From the NCBI GenBank assembly GCA_020091685.1, contig CM034603.1, forward strand, positions 13,313,298 to 13,377,297: DNA of 64,000 bases, given 5' to 3'. Shown here one piece after another: positions 13,201 through 26,289 of the stretch. Numbering within the stretch: position 1 is the first letter of the stretch; each line of letters starts with the position of its first letter. The position numbers were made by a program, and so were the translations under genes. Origin of the DNA: Lutjanus erythropterus (Eukaryota; Chordata; Actinopteri; Lutjaniformes; Lutjanidae). The notes under the pieces were generated by a model. That model saw only the letters and a list, made by a program, of their open reading frames with translations, was not told where the DNA came from and searched no databases.

Positions 13201-14919
13201 ATATTGTTAGCAAGTGTCCTGTATCCATCTAACTGTAAAAACATAATAACAAAGGAATAAGTGGGAGGATAAGTCCAAACTTTTCAATTTAAACATTGCT
13301 ATAATTGGGAAGCTTTGCAACAGTATTATGGATAGGCAAGTCTTTACTATTGGAGACACTCCCATTCTAAATAACTTATATGTTACCTGTTCAAAGGTCG
13401 GAGTCTGCATGTCTCAGTGAAAGTTGTGGCTACTCGGCAGATTAATGTTTTGGCATAGAGCCATTTTAAAGACACACTCTTTTAGAAGAGCTGTGAAGTG
13501 ATTAACAGGATGGAAAAGTAGTAGTAGACAAAAACTACTACACAGTTTTGTTCTTGTCCTTGTGAGGTACTGAAACATTTCACTACCTTAAATGATTGAA
13601 AATATAACAGAAAGCTTCAGCTTCATTTTAAGGGGAAACGAGGCAAAAAAAGGCCGAAAATATCATATTGTTTTGCATTAGAAGATTTCTTGGTGAACAT
13701 GCAACTATTAGTCCAGTTGGGACGTGTCTTCCATCTGCTGCTCCAACGTGGAGCGGCTGTTTGCCCCCAGGTGTTGATTGGGTCCCTCGGCTTTACTGTC
13801 AAAGATGTAATAGAGCTCATCTTGAAGAAGCTTGCTCAGCATGGAAACACTAATTTCCAGCAGAGAATACGGCCTCCAGTTATGCTTTAATTGGCATTAG
13901 TTAACTCAGCAAGAGGAGAGCTGAACTGCATTTTGTGCTGGAGATAAGTGTCATTACTTCTATACGATACACAGAGTGTATAAAACATTATGACCCACTG
14001 ATTTTTTACAATAAATCAAAAGCCCAGGAGGAACGCTTTCCAAAAAAGATTACAGAAGATTTTTACTAAAGCTCCTGAGAGTCTGCAAATCTGAAAATAA
14101 GTGAATTTCACAATGAGGTCGTCCTAAATTAAAACCAATTGACTGTTTTTGTTAGATTCTTTAACTGAATTTGTTGTTGAGAATTTGTTACACTTTTGGT
14201 CTGCCAGACTATTCACAAGATACAAGACTGTTCTTTCAAGAACAACAGCAGTATCAGTCATTATTAGCACCCCAAAATAACATATGATTAAGTTTAAGTC
14301 CTCTAGTGGCTATAGTGACAAAGGCCAGAGCATAGGAGGAGGTCAGTATTACAGAGTGAAAAATACCAAGTTGAAAAGAAGTTGGGTGGATGGATGGGTA
14401 AACAAAATATTGGAATTATTGGAATATTGGACAAACTCCTGTTTGATACTCACAGTCAATGTTTGTTTTTTTAAAAATGACCATGATTGTTCTCAAATCT
14501 TCATTATCATCATCTTTATTACTATAACCACAACTGCCACAAAGCTTCCCAAAACTTAGCAAATTAGCCATTTTAACCCACACCGCAGTTTCCTTAACCA
14601 TAATGTTGTGACAACATAAAGTAATTTCATTATTCATCAATAGTTTGTGCAGGTTTTCAAAGCCACAGACAAATTGTGTCATCTAGCTGGGTTGTTGGAT
14701 CCAAAAACACTTTTATGAGTTGTCCATTGGCAGGGACAAATGACATATTTTGCTGTTTTAAAACATTTTATTGTATATTCTTGCTAGAAATGGAAATGTA
14801 GTTAAAGGTGCAATAAACTTTAGTTTTAAACATTTTAAAACTAGAAGGTGTTTGATAATAAGTTATTGAAAGTGTTTATTTGTGCTTATACAATGGTTGT
14901 TGTAGTTTGGCATAGATAT

Positions 14920-15590
14920 TGTGAATTTCAGCGGATGTCGAACTCGATCTCATGGAGAACCTTTGCTTGGAAGAGTCTTTGCAGATACTTCATTACACCA
15001 GTTCAGAAATCTCATCAGTCAGGCTCCTCCGGCTGCTGGAGGAAATGTGGCTCCAAGGAAGCCAATCACCTTCACCTGTTTTGGGCTTGCCCAGTTATAA
15101 CCACATTTTGGCAAAAGATCTGCACAGAATTAAGAGTTATATTTGGGTCAAAAACGGATTATAACTGGGATGAACTCCTTTTTGGGATATCACACTCAAT
15201 ATCGACAAACACAAAGGCTAAATACCTATTTGGGATACTGAGTGTAGCAGCTAGGAAAGCAATCACTAGGACATGGCTCAAACCAGGCAGACCATCCATT
15301 GAGGACTGGTACGATATCATTTATGAAATTTTTGTAATGGAAAGAATTACTTTTTCTATAAGGCTACAGAAAACTAAATTTGAAGAGAATTGGGAATTAT
15401 GGAAAACATATTTCTCTAAGGCGCCCCTCCTTTATCTGATTTTGATCTACTGTCTATCTTTATTTCTTTATTTCATTTTTGTTTTATTTTTCCTTTTCTC
15501 TGCATATAATTTATTGATTTATTGGTATCTGGACAGTACCCCCCCCCCCCCCCNCCCCTCAGTGATGAAGTGTTGCAGTCATGTGTAGCT
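14920..15590 (+). mobile_element. 5'-truncated L1 LINE, C-terminal end of ORF2
   Basis: One uninterrupted plus-strand frame of about 220 codons, to the stop near 15588, carries the end of an L1 ORF2 protein. It contains a W-R-x-F-A-W-K region followed by the cysteine-histidine motif C-x3-C-x7-H-x(1)-H-x4-C, visible as CWRKCG...NHLHLFWACP at about 15043-15100. It then has the A-A-R-K-A-I-T-R-x-W stretch typical of fish L1. The reverse transcriptase and endonuclease are missing, as expected of a 5'-truncated insertion. The T-rich 3' part runs into a poly-C tract. Codons before about 14920 are probably flanking sequence. Confidence 0.75.
15541..15559. repeat. Poly-C tract with one undetermined base
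   Basis: A run of C containing an N lies within or just after the L1 3' region. The N marks uncertain homopolymer length in the assembly, so frame predictions across it, including the end of the L1 frame, are unreliable. Confidence 0.9.
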
Positions 15591-15916
15591 TTACCCTCTG
15601 AAAGGGTCATCAGATGGTATGCTGCCACTGAAAATAATTACTGGGTGTGTCTTTGTGGAGCAGCTGCTTTTGTCCAGTAGCGCTGTGTCTCCAGTAAGCC
15701 TGGCAGGCGGGCAGGCATGTGGTGACCTTGGCAAGGCCACGTTGAATTGAAATGTAAACCAACTATTTCGTAATAACTGTGGTTCTGCCAAGTCACACCC
15801 TCTTTCCTCTCTTCTCGACTCAGGCTGATTGGCTTGGAGACAGACAAGCAGACATAAACACACTGCTTGTTAGCCCCTCCCTTCCTCAGGGGCAGCTGGG
15901 TAATAAGACAAAAGTA

Positions 15917-15958
15917 CCCCCCCCCCACCACCACCACCACCACCACCACCACAACCAC
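15917..15958. repeat. (CCA)n microsatellite with C-run
   Basis: A C-run is followed by about ten CAC/CCA repeats. The open frames here on either strand (poly-His, poly-Thr and poly-Val) are products of the repeat, not genes. Confidence 0.9.
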
Positions 15959-16415
15959 CCCACTTCAGTGCTGCTTGAAATCCTGGCAACTGATAATGAC
16001 CAGCGACACTCTTGAACCCCACTCAAAAAATATTATCATTATCATTTTGTGCAAAGAGACTGAAAAATCTTACAGATTACACCTTTTAAGAACATCATTT
16101 ACAAACCCTACATGGCACTGAATCTTTAGAAGTGACTGAGTAAATGCTACGTGCACTACATTTTTCATGAAAAATGTAATTTTCATATATTTTATCAGAA
16201 CACTTTCCTGACAGCACAGTTTGTAACAGCCTTTATTTTACTGCTCTGCTGAACGCAGCCCAGTATCCTCAACAAATCAAGCCAGGGGATTCACATGCCA
16301 ATCCCTGACAAAACACACACACGAACACACAGTGACAAAGGAGGGTGCTCCGTTTCAGCCCCCCTACGCTGCTTCCCCTTGATTAGTTGCGAGGGACAAA
16401 AAGCACTCGATGGAA

Positions 16416-16429
16416 ATTGCCATGGCAAC
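16416..16429. promoter_or_regulatory. RFX X-box-like palindrome
   Basis: ATTGCCATGGCAAC differs by one base from the palindromic RFX-factor site GTTGCCATGGCAAC. It lies in a locally GC-rich, CpG-containing stretch (about 16350-16480) within the AT-rich intron. RFX proteins control ciliary and neuroendocrine/islet genes and ptprn2 is neuroendocrine, so an intronic enhancer is conceivable. Function is inferred from the motif alone. Confidence 0.35.
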
Positions 16430-16615
16430 AGGCGCAAGAGGAGCAGGGCTAGACGGGCCCATTACCCATCTGTGCCCTGTTGCATGTTGTCTGCTGAACA
16501 TGTATCAGTCGACTTTACAAGGGCTGAAAATATCTTCAATCTGCATTTTATTGATTAAAATTGTTGATTTAAATGATGTTGCTTGTGGCTCAATAAATTT
16601 GGGTAAAAGCAATGC

Positions 16616-16618
16616 ATT

Positions 16619-16661
<43 letters not shown>

Positions 16662-16665
16662 TTTT
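16616..16665. repeat. Compound (TA)n(TG)n(TA)n microsatellite
   Basis: Alternating TATATA, TGTGTG and TATATA blocks are followed by T-runs to about 16680. It is a simple-sequence tract with no gene. Confidence 0.9.
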
Positions 16666-17995
16666 TTTAATTTTTTTTTTGGGTAAACTGTGAGTGGAAA
16701 GAATATGTATAAAGAAAAAGGACCAGCGCTTAGAAAAAAATCTCAATATATACATAATTTACTGGTTACTGCTATGTTAAATTAATAAATGTGAATTATC
16801 CAAATGACGTATGTCTTTTAATGCTTAAAAGCAAAATGAATTTTAAATTAGTGTGATTTTTTTATCAGGCATAAAGCTCTACCACCAACATACTAGACTA
16901 ATCTTCAGTGACTTAGTCCATTGAGAAACCTCAGAATGAGATAAAATCATGTGCAAACTGTGTGGATCAAATAAAGAAGTGGTGGAAAAGTTAGTTTCTA
17001 GTCCTCTTGCTTTAAAGGAGCACACAGCTAATGAGATCTGTGGTCAGGAAGGAGATGAACTCTGAACACTTCAGTGGAGTTGGAAGCCTGAGTGTATTTG
17101 TTTAATGATCTCACACAGCCTCCACCATCATCATCACATTTGCTGTACGTCTGTCGGATTAGACTAATTGGCGGGTGTGGGTAGAGTTATCGATCAAAAG
17201 TGTGTGATTTTCCCTTTGAGGGAACTTCTTGTTTCTGTACTCCTGTTGCATCATAATGAAGTTACTTTAAAACCACATTCTTGAAAATGACTGAATGAAG
17301 GAAGGATACTTAGTTTGACTTTTTTTTTCAGCCATCCTGTAGATCAGACTGGAATAAATAAAACAAAGTTTACAAGTAGACAAAATTCATGATATGATCA
17401 TATAAAAGGCAGTGGCAGATCAGCGAAATAAGGAGTCAAGTCTGAACAGCTAATCAAAGTATTTGCACTAGTCTGCCTTAAGATTGTTCCATGTCTAAAG
17501 GGGCAACTGCCACATCTCGTTAAACTGACATACTGTCTGTGCTGATGGGTTATGGATCAGCACCAATGACTCAGTAATTACTTCGACAAATTTTCTGCTG
17601 TTCAAAAGTCATTTTCAGTTTTGGAATGAAATATCAGCAAAGGGTGTGGCTTTTACGCAACTGCCATTTTGCAAAATAAAATAAAATAAGAGGAATAACT
17701 TTCAAGTTGTGGTTGTTGCTCATGTCTGTAGACATAATCTGTTTACACCAGGTGCACAGCAGATGGCGTGGGTGACACAAGTGGCATGTTACACTGGCGC
17801 AGTTGTCATTTTTCCAACGTTTGCAAAATAGCAATTGAACTTGTGCCTGTCTGTGCGCCCACATGCAGGAGGTCTAAAAATGAAGGTGTTTCCAGGTGTG
17901 TTTGGTATCTTGTGCAGGGCTCATTGTAGTCGACACCACTCGCGCCACAGACCTGCTGAAACCTGATGGAAGTATAAAGTCGTAACTCTTGATGG

Positions 17996-18318
17996 GCTTG
18001 AAATCTTATCTTGATTATTTTCAGCATTGATGAGTCTGCTAATTATTTCTTGATTAATCAATTAATTATTCAGTCCATAAAATCTCATGAATTTATAATT
18101 ATCTGTCACAATTTTCCAGAGCCTAATATTGTTTTAACTAGCAGTACAAAATCCAAAGATGTTTGATTAAGAGTGATGTAAATAAAGACAAGTATCAAGA
18201 CTGAATTTGGGGACCTAAAATCAATTAAACCTCATTTCAAAATGACTGATTAGATTATCAGATTATCAGAATAGCTGCTGATCAGTTAATTGATTAATCA
18301 TTTCAGCAGTCTCTTTCT
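17996..18318. repeat. Decayed MITE of the TTGATTAATC family
   Basis: Words such as tgattaatcaattaattatt and agttaattgattaatcattt occur near the two edges, around an interior containing gtccataaaatctcatgaat. The layout resembles the 9950 element, but the terminal GCTGCAA is not intact. Limits are approximate. Confidence 0.45.
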
Positions 18319-19425
18319 CACCTTAATCCTGTCAGTCTATTTCAGTTAAACCATCTTTCTTGCAAGATTTGCTTGCAGATTTAAATTAACTACCATAATG
18401 CAAAAACAACGTAATACATCTCTCACCCCTCCTACCCTCCCAATACCATGAATTCAGTTCCAGCAGATGCACAGAACAAAAACTGCATACATCCATAGCA
18501 GCCTGTGCTGCTCTGTGCATTGCCAGCACAATAAAAACCATGAGACCCCGAGCCGGTTTTTGATAGGTATGAAGAAAGTCCTGGACTTTCTATCCAGTCA
18601 AAGCAGCCCAGACCCTGCCAAACGATGGCAGATGCCATTGATCTCGTTGTGCCCATTCTGTGAGGGACTGGTGCAGGTCCCCAGAGGCAACAGGTCCATT
18701 AAGACGTCTTAATCCAGTTCATTAGGCAGGACGGTGTTTGCTGCTTTCAATGTGTCTCAACAACGCAGTCCAGAACAACACACTGTCGCAAAGGAATTTT
18801 GGGGATGGCACCTTTCGTTAACTCGGCCATTAAGTGATAAAAGCATTGACGCACTATCCTTGCGTTCCCAACAAACTTTTAATACTAACACTAAAGCATA
18901 CACTATGGCGATTAATTGAAGATGATTTTATGGCATAGCAGCTTTGTGTTATGTATTGCTGTTTCCAAGCAAGTTAAAAATTGGCATGACACAACTTAGC
19001 AAAAGCAGGAGGAATTTCATGAGGCTGCAGGTGTTGATTCAACATGCTCTCATCCCAGCTTGTCAACCGACACTGTTTCTGTTACACCCCTTTGGCGTCT
19101 CATACTGATGCACAAGGCACTCTTTAGCAGAAACCCTTTTTAACATGTGATTGCGGTTTGGTTATGGGTTTAAACACCAAAACTACTTGCTTAGGTTTAG
19201 GAAAAGATATTGTGGGTTAAAATAAGTTATGTATATCATGTGGCGCCACTGAAACAAGTCATAAGTCATGTGATGCCTGTATGGTTAATGTACCTTAAAA
19301 CTTTTAAAATGTCCATATAATGCTTATTTTCAAGCTCATAGCTTTATTTTAGGTTTCTATTAAAACAGTCTTACATGCTTTTATGGTTAAAAAACACATT
19401 ATTTTTCTCATACTGGTCATACCTG

Positions 19426-22238
19426 CACTGTAAATGCAAATGTTGTCCTTACTTAAATTAAATAATGCATTTTACTTAAGTTACACAAGTATTCTAACTT
19501 AACTTGCATAAACTGAGTTATCTGTACTTTTTGCTGTCATACTTGTGTCTTTCGATAATATTTACTTGGTTTTTCGGAGTAAACAGGACTGTGCACATAA
19601 CCCTCCAGACCTGTTGGTGGCGGTATTGCACCAACAGGTCCTGCCGTTGTTTGGCAACCAGCAAAAACACGAAGAAGAAGAAAACTTACCTGCATGGCGC
19701 GCAAAGTCGACTGAAACGACGAAGCAAACTTGGCTGTTCAAAGGGAAAGAGGCAGGCGGCGCCTCAGTATATCATCCCGGTTTCACTACACTCAAGCAAA
19801 AGTGGATGTTAACGTCAATGTTGGTAAGTGTTTAGAGTTTATAGTACACCTGCACTGTTCACATAATGTCAGGTATGACCCACTACTGCTGTATTCAACC
19901 ACACCACAAGAAATCATTATTTTCATAGTTGATTACTCTGTTTCATAATATTATTTAAATGACTAATTGATAAATGATTTATTTAGAGAGTGTCATGGCA
20001 AGTAGAGCTGCAACAATTAATCGATTAATTAATGGAGGAGTTTTTTTTCTTTAATATAATGAAGTCAAAATTTAGGTTTGTGTTTGTGTAGTATTTTTCT
20101 TCATAATTCAAAGACTATGTGAAATGCACTACTCTTCTTTTCACATGAGAAACATATACAGTATATGTGCACTATGATTAATACTACAATTGATGTTTTC
20201 ACCAGTAAGAACAAGACTGAAACGTTAATTTTAACGCAAGAAGTTACCATTGTGTTACCATTGATACAATGGTTGGGAGTAGTTGTAACACAACAAAAAA
20301 TAAGTTGTATTAACTCACTCTACCTTTGCAATCTGGTCATTTCTTTTTGAGAGATGTGTGTAATGGTCAAATGTACTATTTGTGTTAAATGACAGCCTTG
20401 TTGAAAAATCCCTGATGCGTCTATTTGTTTCTTAAGGTGTTTGCTGAGATCTACAGAGTTTTCAGAACAAAGTATATCCAGTATAGGAACCTCAGGGTCT
20501 GGATCACCACACATGAGTAAGTATTGTTTGAGATTCATCGTAACCACCTTATATCAGTGGTTGCTTGCTTTTAGTCCTCTACATGCTACTATTACTTTGT
20601 ATAACTACTACTTCAATTGCTGTGTGTGTATGTATGTATGTATATTACATTTTCATACACTGAGACAATTTGCATTTTCTTGACTTTTACTTACTCTCTT
20701 TTGTCATCTTTCCCATAAGATCCAAGACCACAACACGCACCGCTGATATAATACAATATGACCATGGTATGGTGTACATTTTAGAACATCATCAGACCTC
20801 AGTTCTTGGTTTTCAGAAAAAACAACAGCAGTATACTCCAGACTAAAAGGTTTCAGGTCATGAAGAAAACTTTGCAAACAAATGATGTTTGTCTTGAGGC
20901 CTCTTGGTCATTAGTTGTGATGTAATCTAGTTTTAAGTAATTTTGTTTGAGGTCTCTTTTTGCTGAGGCATTTAATTTTGTCTGAGACCTGAAGCCTCTT
21001 TAGTCTAAAGAACAATGTCATTTCGTCTGATGCCTGAGAGCTGAAGCTGAGTTCTGATGTCATTAATTGTGCAATGTACCATTGGCCAATATTTTTTTTC
21101 CCGACTTTTTAATAAGTTTAACACACTAAAAGTTCACCAAAGTCAAATAAATGAAAATAAATGATTATATTTCGAATCTAGTCTGCCCAGTTTCATTCTC
21201 TATCTGTCATTTTCCTTCATTTTTGTGCCCTACCATAGGAAAATCAGCAACAGAGTGTACACACTAACTGTGTCATAACATCCTACCTACATTTGTTTCC
21301 TTGTGTTCTTTATTTTCGAACGCAGGTTTCTGACACAGCAGATAACTTCACTCAGGTTCCTGTCAGAGTTCTGAGGACGGACTGAAGACAGACGACCAGA
21401 GCTGAACACCATTACAATCATCCATGAAGGAAACCTTGTTATGGTTGTTGACCAGTTTTAAACCAGGTAGACTAAATGTTGGCAGGTCTGTTTCTTGCCG
21501 TGAGATGTTATTCAGGAAAGTGACATAGACTTTAATTATACTTACTCTAAGTACTATTATTCACATTACAGAAGCTGTAATTTAATGATACAATTTGTAA
21601 AATTTGGTAAAATCATTACAACCTAAGTATTGTGGTGCTACCAAGATTCCCAGACCTAAACATTGTACAGACGTAAGAGAACATATTAATATTGTAGTGG
21701 AGTAACACACTTTTAATTTTAGTAGTTTATTTTTATGTATTTCCTCCATATCATTCAGGCCCAGTCTTGACTCTCTGTGGTCTCCTTCTACTCTGAATGT
21801 AAATGACTGTGAATTGAGTTAACAAGATTCAGAATGAACAGCATGTTCAGCCTTTATTCAGTGATCTTATTGTATTAAGAGTTTTACATAAACAATGATA
21901 ATATTTTGCCTATTGTGCACAAATATTCTGAACTTTCTGAAAACAGTAAATAAATCAGATTTTTTTATACTGCACATTTCGTGAGTTGTTTTATTTTTAA
22001 GTTGATTGTACTAAACTATAGTAAGTGTATTTTATTTACACTTAAATAGTGCTTATTTACTTTGGTTAAGTTCACCTTACTCAGTTTTTGAGTTGTAACA
22101 GCATGATTGAATTTGACTTGACTCACATCGTTCAGTAAGTACTGCTTACTCAAACAATGCATGTTCACCTTAAACACATGATAAGTTAACACAACTTGAT
22201 AAAATTAAGTTGCTTTACTTATTTTTTTTCCAGGCAAT
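19426..22238 (+). other. Putative composite element with exon-like segments (unidentified)
   Basis: The unit begins CACTGTAAATGCAAATG with ACTTAAGTT-like words. It ends with similar motifs in opposite orientation (aagttaacacaacttgataa ... tttttccaggc), which may make it a mobile unit. Inside, in plus orientation, are CpG-rich exon-like DNA with donor ttg|gtaagt at 19823, a segment 20437-20516 between cttaag and ga|gtaagt, a segment 20720-20766 between cataag and atg|gtatgg, and a terminal segment from 21326 after acgcag. A polyadenylation signal AATAAA lies at 21949. Splicing keeps one frame open from 19545 to a stop just inside the last segment, about 138 codons. I do not recognise the product, and the unit could be a non-coding or degenerate repeat. 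Confidence 0.35.
20000..20036. repeat. Terminus of the GCTGCAA MITE family
   Basis: tagagctgcaacaattaatc followed by gattaattaatgg matches the left end of the family at 9950. No matching right end was found nearby, so this is an isolated end or a truncated copy inside the composite unit. Confidence 0.45.
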
Positions 22239-25200
22239 CAGTTTCCTCACATTTTTCAAGTAAACTTAACTTGTTAGAATTTATTCACCCTCTATTTGAA
22301 ACACATTTTTAGCTCCTCTCTCTTTAAGGCCCAAAGCCCATTTTAAATTCTGGTCCAAACTATGTGCACATAATTCAAATGTGTTAGTTAGTGATGTCAC
22401 TAAGTAATGGACAACGGCTGGATTACAAATGATGCGTTTCAAGCAGTTCAGGAGCAGTGTTTTCTCTGGTACTGAGCAACTCCCTTTGGCATAGACTCCA
22501 GGCTTTGCAACTTTATACACCTTTAACAAGCACAAAAAAAGCTATATTCAACTTTAAAGGAAAGGGGAAAATCCACTTAAAAATCATTTTGCTTTCATGT
22601 GGGACAGGAACCCTGGTCTTCTGGGTTGAAGTCCTGTGTTTGTTTGAGCCATCCATCCACCTCCTCTCCCTGGAACACAGACTTTTTTGCTCTTTACTAT
22701 GTCAGCTGACGAGTATAGGTTCAGCTTTTGAGTCTGTGTGAGTCGCTGAGGGCCATAACCAAACGTATTTGAAGACTTGAGAATGAGAACGGCCTGGTTG
22801 GTTTGTTACAGTTTTAAAGCAGTGCGCTTCTTTGCTTCATGGTATGAACAGTTAACGTTGTCGTGGAATGGAATGAAATGGGTTTAGGAAGAAAATCACT
22901 GTGGAATCAATATTGTGATCTGCCATAAGGGCCATGTGTATATATAGCATTTTAATGAATACTGAATGTTTTAAAACACAGAATTGAAGAAACAAATAAA
23001 CGATGCAAAAAGTCAGCTACATAAAGATAAAAATAGAAACAGAGGAACCCAAAATTCAGGCACAAGTTACAAAAGTACTAAAGCATCCTTATAATATTAT
23101 TTAAAAACACTAATATTAATAGTAAATATATTCAATGGCTCTGTTTCTTCATCAGGTGGCTTATTTTACATGGACACATTATGGCCATAACAGCATCATA
23201 ATCTGACCTCTACAGGGCTGTGCCACGCAGAATAAAAGAAACGAGCAGCAGTGGAGAGTGCAAGTTTATTATAAAATTAAATAAATAAATAAAACAAGAA
23301 AAGTTTCCTCCACTTTTATTTTGTTATTTTCATTGAGGGATGGTTATATATAACTGTGGCAACTGATAGCAACATCTGGACAGCATTGCCGGTCCATCTC
23401 CTCCATCTTAATACACTGTGCTTCTGAGAATGGCCCTGTGAATCCTCATTCTGCTCTAATCTGGACCATAAATCACAAGAAGACATGTCTGGCTCTGAAT
23501 TACGGCCCTCTGGTAGTGAACTGGGATAAATTGCAGAGCCTTAGCTATGCATGAGTGTAATTATGAGAGATAATTCAAGATGTTCCTTCTGGGAGTCGCA
23601 GTTTATATGAGATCAGAGCTGAAGGACAAAAAAAGGCTTGTGGTACAATAGTTAACGCAGGATCTGTTGTTCTTTTTTGCACTTTGTCACAGTTACAATA
23701 TTATTGATGCATCAATTTTAGCATCAGTAAGTCGTTATCATTTAGGCTATGTTTTACTTTGAGGCGAGAGATTTTAGAGTTTATGATAGGGTCTATAAGA
23801 TCACATTTTTAAGGCCAGATTGTGATTAGCAATAAACACGATAACACAATAATGATAACAGTGATAATTTTGATCTCTATACTCGTGATATGAAATTTTC
23901 AAACGTTTTATCTCCAGAGGATGTATCGCAAATCAAAACTGGTGTGCTGTTTATGCCAAGTAGAAAACGGGGTTGTATCTAATCCACCACATCTGTATCA
24001 GGGCTGTTACTGATCTTATTAAGTTGATTGGGTATCAGTCAGTCACGGCAGAAACACGGTTACATAAATGTAGTGTTTCCACTCTAAGTTACATTTATTA
24101 ATTTATTTTTGGCTGCCAGTGAGGGAAATGTAAAGCATCGGTTCTTGGCAAGCAAAAAAAGAGTACATAATTAATAGTTACAATATTTACTTTGTGTGAA
24201 AAATGCATGTCAGATAAACTTAATTTCTTAAGTGAAACAATATCAGTGTAATTGTAATCTGTAACTCCAATGACCCCACAGCCATGGATAGATTTTGAGT
24301 CAGTGGACCTTTTACTGCACAGACATGAACTAGTGGCCCTACAGCCCTCCTACTCAGGAGCAAGACATCCAAACTATTAGAGACACAATACTACTACAAA
24401 TGAATTGGCTTTGTAGTCATTTTACATGTCCAGGTAGGTTATTTTTTCCTTCCAACAAGAAATGTTAACAGTCACTTAACAATGAGGCTGAGATACTAAG
24501 AAGTCAACTTTCTATCACTTTTTCTTGCCAGATAGGCATCAGATCGGTTCATCCTTAATGTTGTGCTGGATAGAGACGCCTGTCAATCAAATAAGCACGC
24601 CTCAAAATGGACCTCTTTTTAAGCCTCAGTGTCTTTTTCAAAGGACAAATACATGCAAACCAGGTTACACAGAAGAAATGGTATTTGCTTCTGTGGCTGT
24701 TGTCTGCTGTAGAACAGATGTACTGCCTGTGTGTTTCAAGAAAGAATCAGATTTTTTTCCCACTCACTTAAAATCAGTCTAGAGTTTTCACTATCAGTCA
24801 CTGTTCAATCACCATTAGAGGAATTGCACCTTAAAAATCTTGAGGTTTGACTGTTTTTTGCATAGTCTTTTTCAGGCAATCTTGGAACAAACTGGATTCA
24901 AGGGTACTTCAGGAGGGTGCCACACGAAGCTTAAACCCAAAAAATCCTGTTGAGGAACAGCCAAATTTATAATGTCTATGCCACTCTGTTCCCCAGTGTC
25001 AAAGTAATTGAATTTTAATCTTGGCCATGGTACTGTAGCACTAGATGGGTTTAATTATGAGGGATAATTCAGTTCCTGAAAGATACAGAGATGCAAGTAA
25101 ATGAAGCCAAGGAAGAGACTTGTAAGGATGTTCTTTCTCGTCTCAGCTCTCAGCTCTTTCTTGGTGTCACTCTGTCTTTGTTTGTCTTTCTTTATCATGA

Positions 25201-26213
25201 AGTTTCCGTCTGAAAAGATTATTATGTAAGGTTGAAATTGGAAAAATAAGTAAACAGAATGATGCGCTTGTATATGAGAGAGAGACAGATTCTCCAAAGC
25301 CACTTGTAACTTTTGTACAAAAAGTTATTCATCATATCCTGGCAAGGTTGTGTCATTTGACAAAACCATTTATCTTTATTTGACACATCATTTATTCAAC
25401 AACAAAAAAGAGCCCCAAGCATGCATAAAACTTGTAATATTAAGGAAGTTTGTATAAATTTGCACAATTTCCAGATCTAATTTGCAGTCTTACAACTTCC
25501 AAAAACCCGAAAGTCTCCCCTTTTCTCTTTTCCTTCGTCCTCACTTATCTCACTTTACCTTGCACACCCGCGGCACATCTATTCCTTCCGTCTCATTTGT
25601 AAACAAGAGAATTTGCACTCAGTGAAACATTTGAGAGTAATTACATCAGTGCAGACCAGCCGCTGGTCATCCTCAGCTGCCTGTTAAATGGAGCTTGCAG
25701 TTTGATTGAGACGGCCACCGTGACGCAGAGGCTATTTATAGACAAGAGGCCTGAATTACCATGTACAAGTGATGTTATGCAACATGCACACTCTCCCACA
25801 TACATGCACACACACATGCATACATGCAGATATGCAGTGAGAGGCATGCACAACAAAGGAGCCAGAAATAATATACAGACAACACAAATGTGTACATGCA
25901 CAGGTTATTTATAGCACATTTTGCATCTTTTGCACTTTTACTATAAATAATGTACTTCAGTGTATAAATTAATAATAATGCCTTGCAAATAATTGTAATA
26001 TAAAGCACAAAAACACAGTTCAACCCTTACTTAACATAATCGATTTATGTTTAGAGACTGGACTGTTAAAGTTGGGTAATGATAGTGGTTTTGGTTTAAT
26101 ACAGAAAAACTCTAAAGTGACTTGAAGCACAAGACGCGGTGTATTTATTTACATTTAATTAACTGAAATCACTCTGTCCTTAAACCTAACGAATATGATT
26201 TTTTTGCCTTAAA

Positions 26214-26246
26214 GATATAAATAATAATAATAAATTAATTAATAAA
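26214..26246. repeat. AT-rich (TAA)n simple repeat
   Basis: An ataaataataataataaatt tract continues as AATTAATAAAT. It is a simple-sequence repeat with no other signal. Confidence 0.75.
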
Positions 26247-26289
26247 TGTGTGGTCTGAGTTTGGCACAGCACAGAAACATGTGTTATTA

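Noticed and set aside
15591..16121. Overlapping open frames with poly-His, poly-Thr and poly-Val
   Set aside because: They arise from reading the (CCA)n tract in different frames.
24840..24890. Possible miR-153 (known to be hosted by PTPRN2/PTPRN introns)
   Set aside because: tttgcatagtc matches only part of the seed region and no hairpin was seen; as I recall it, the miRNA lies in a more 3' intron of the gene, outside this window.
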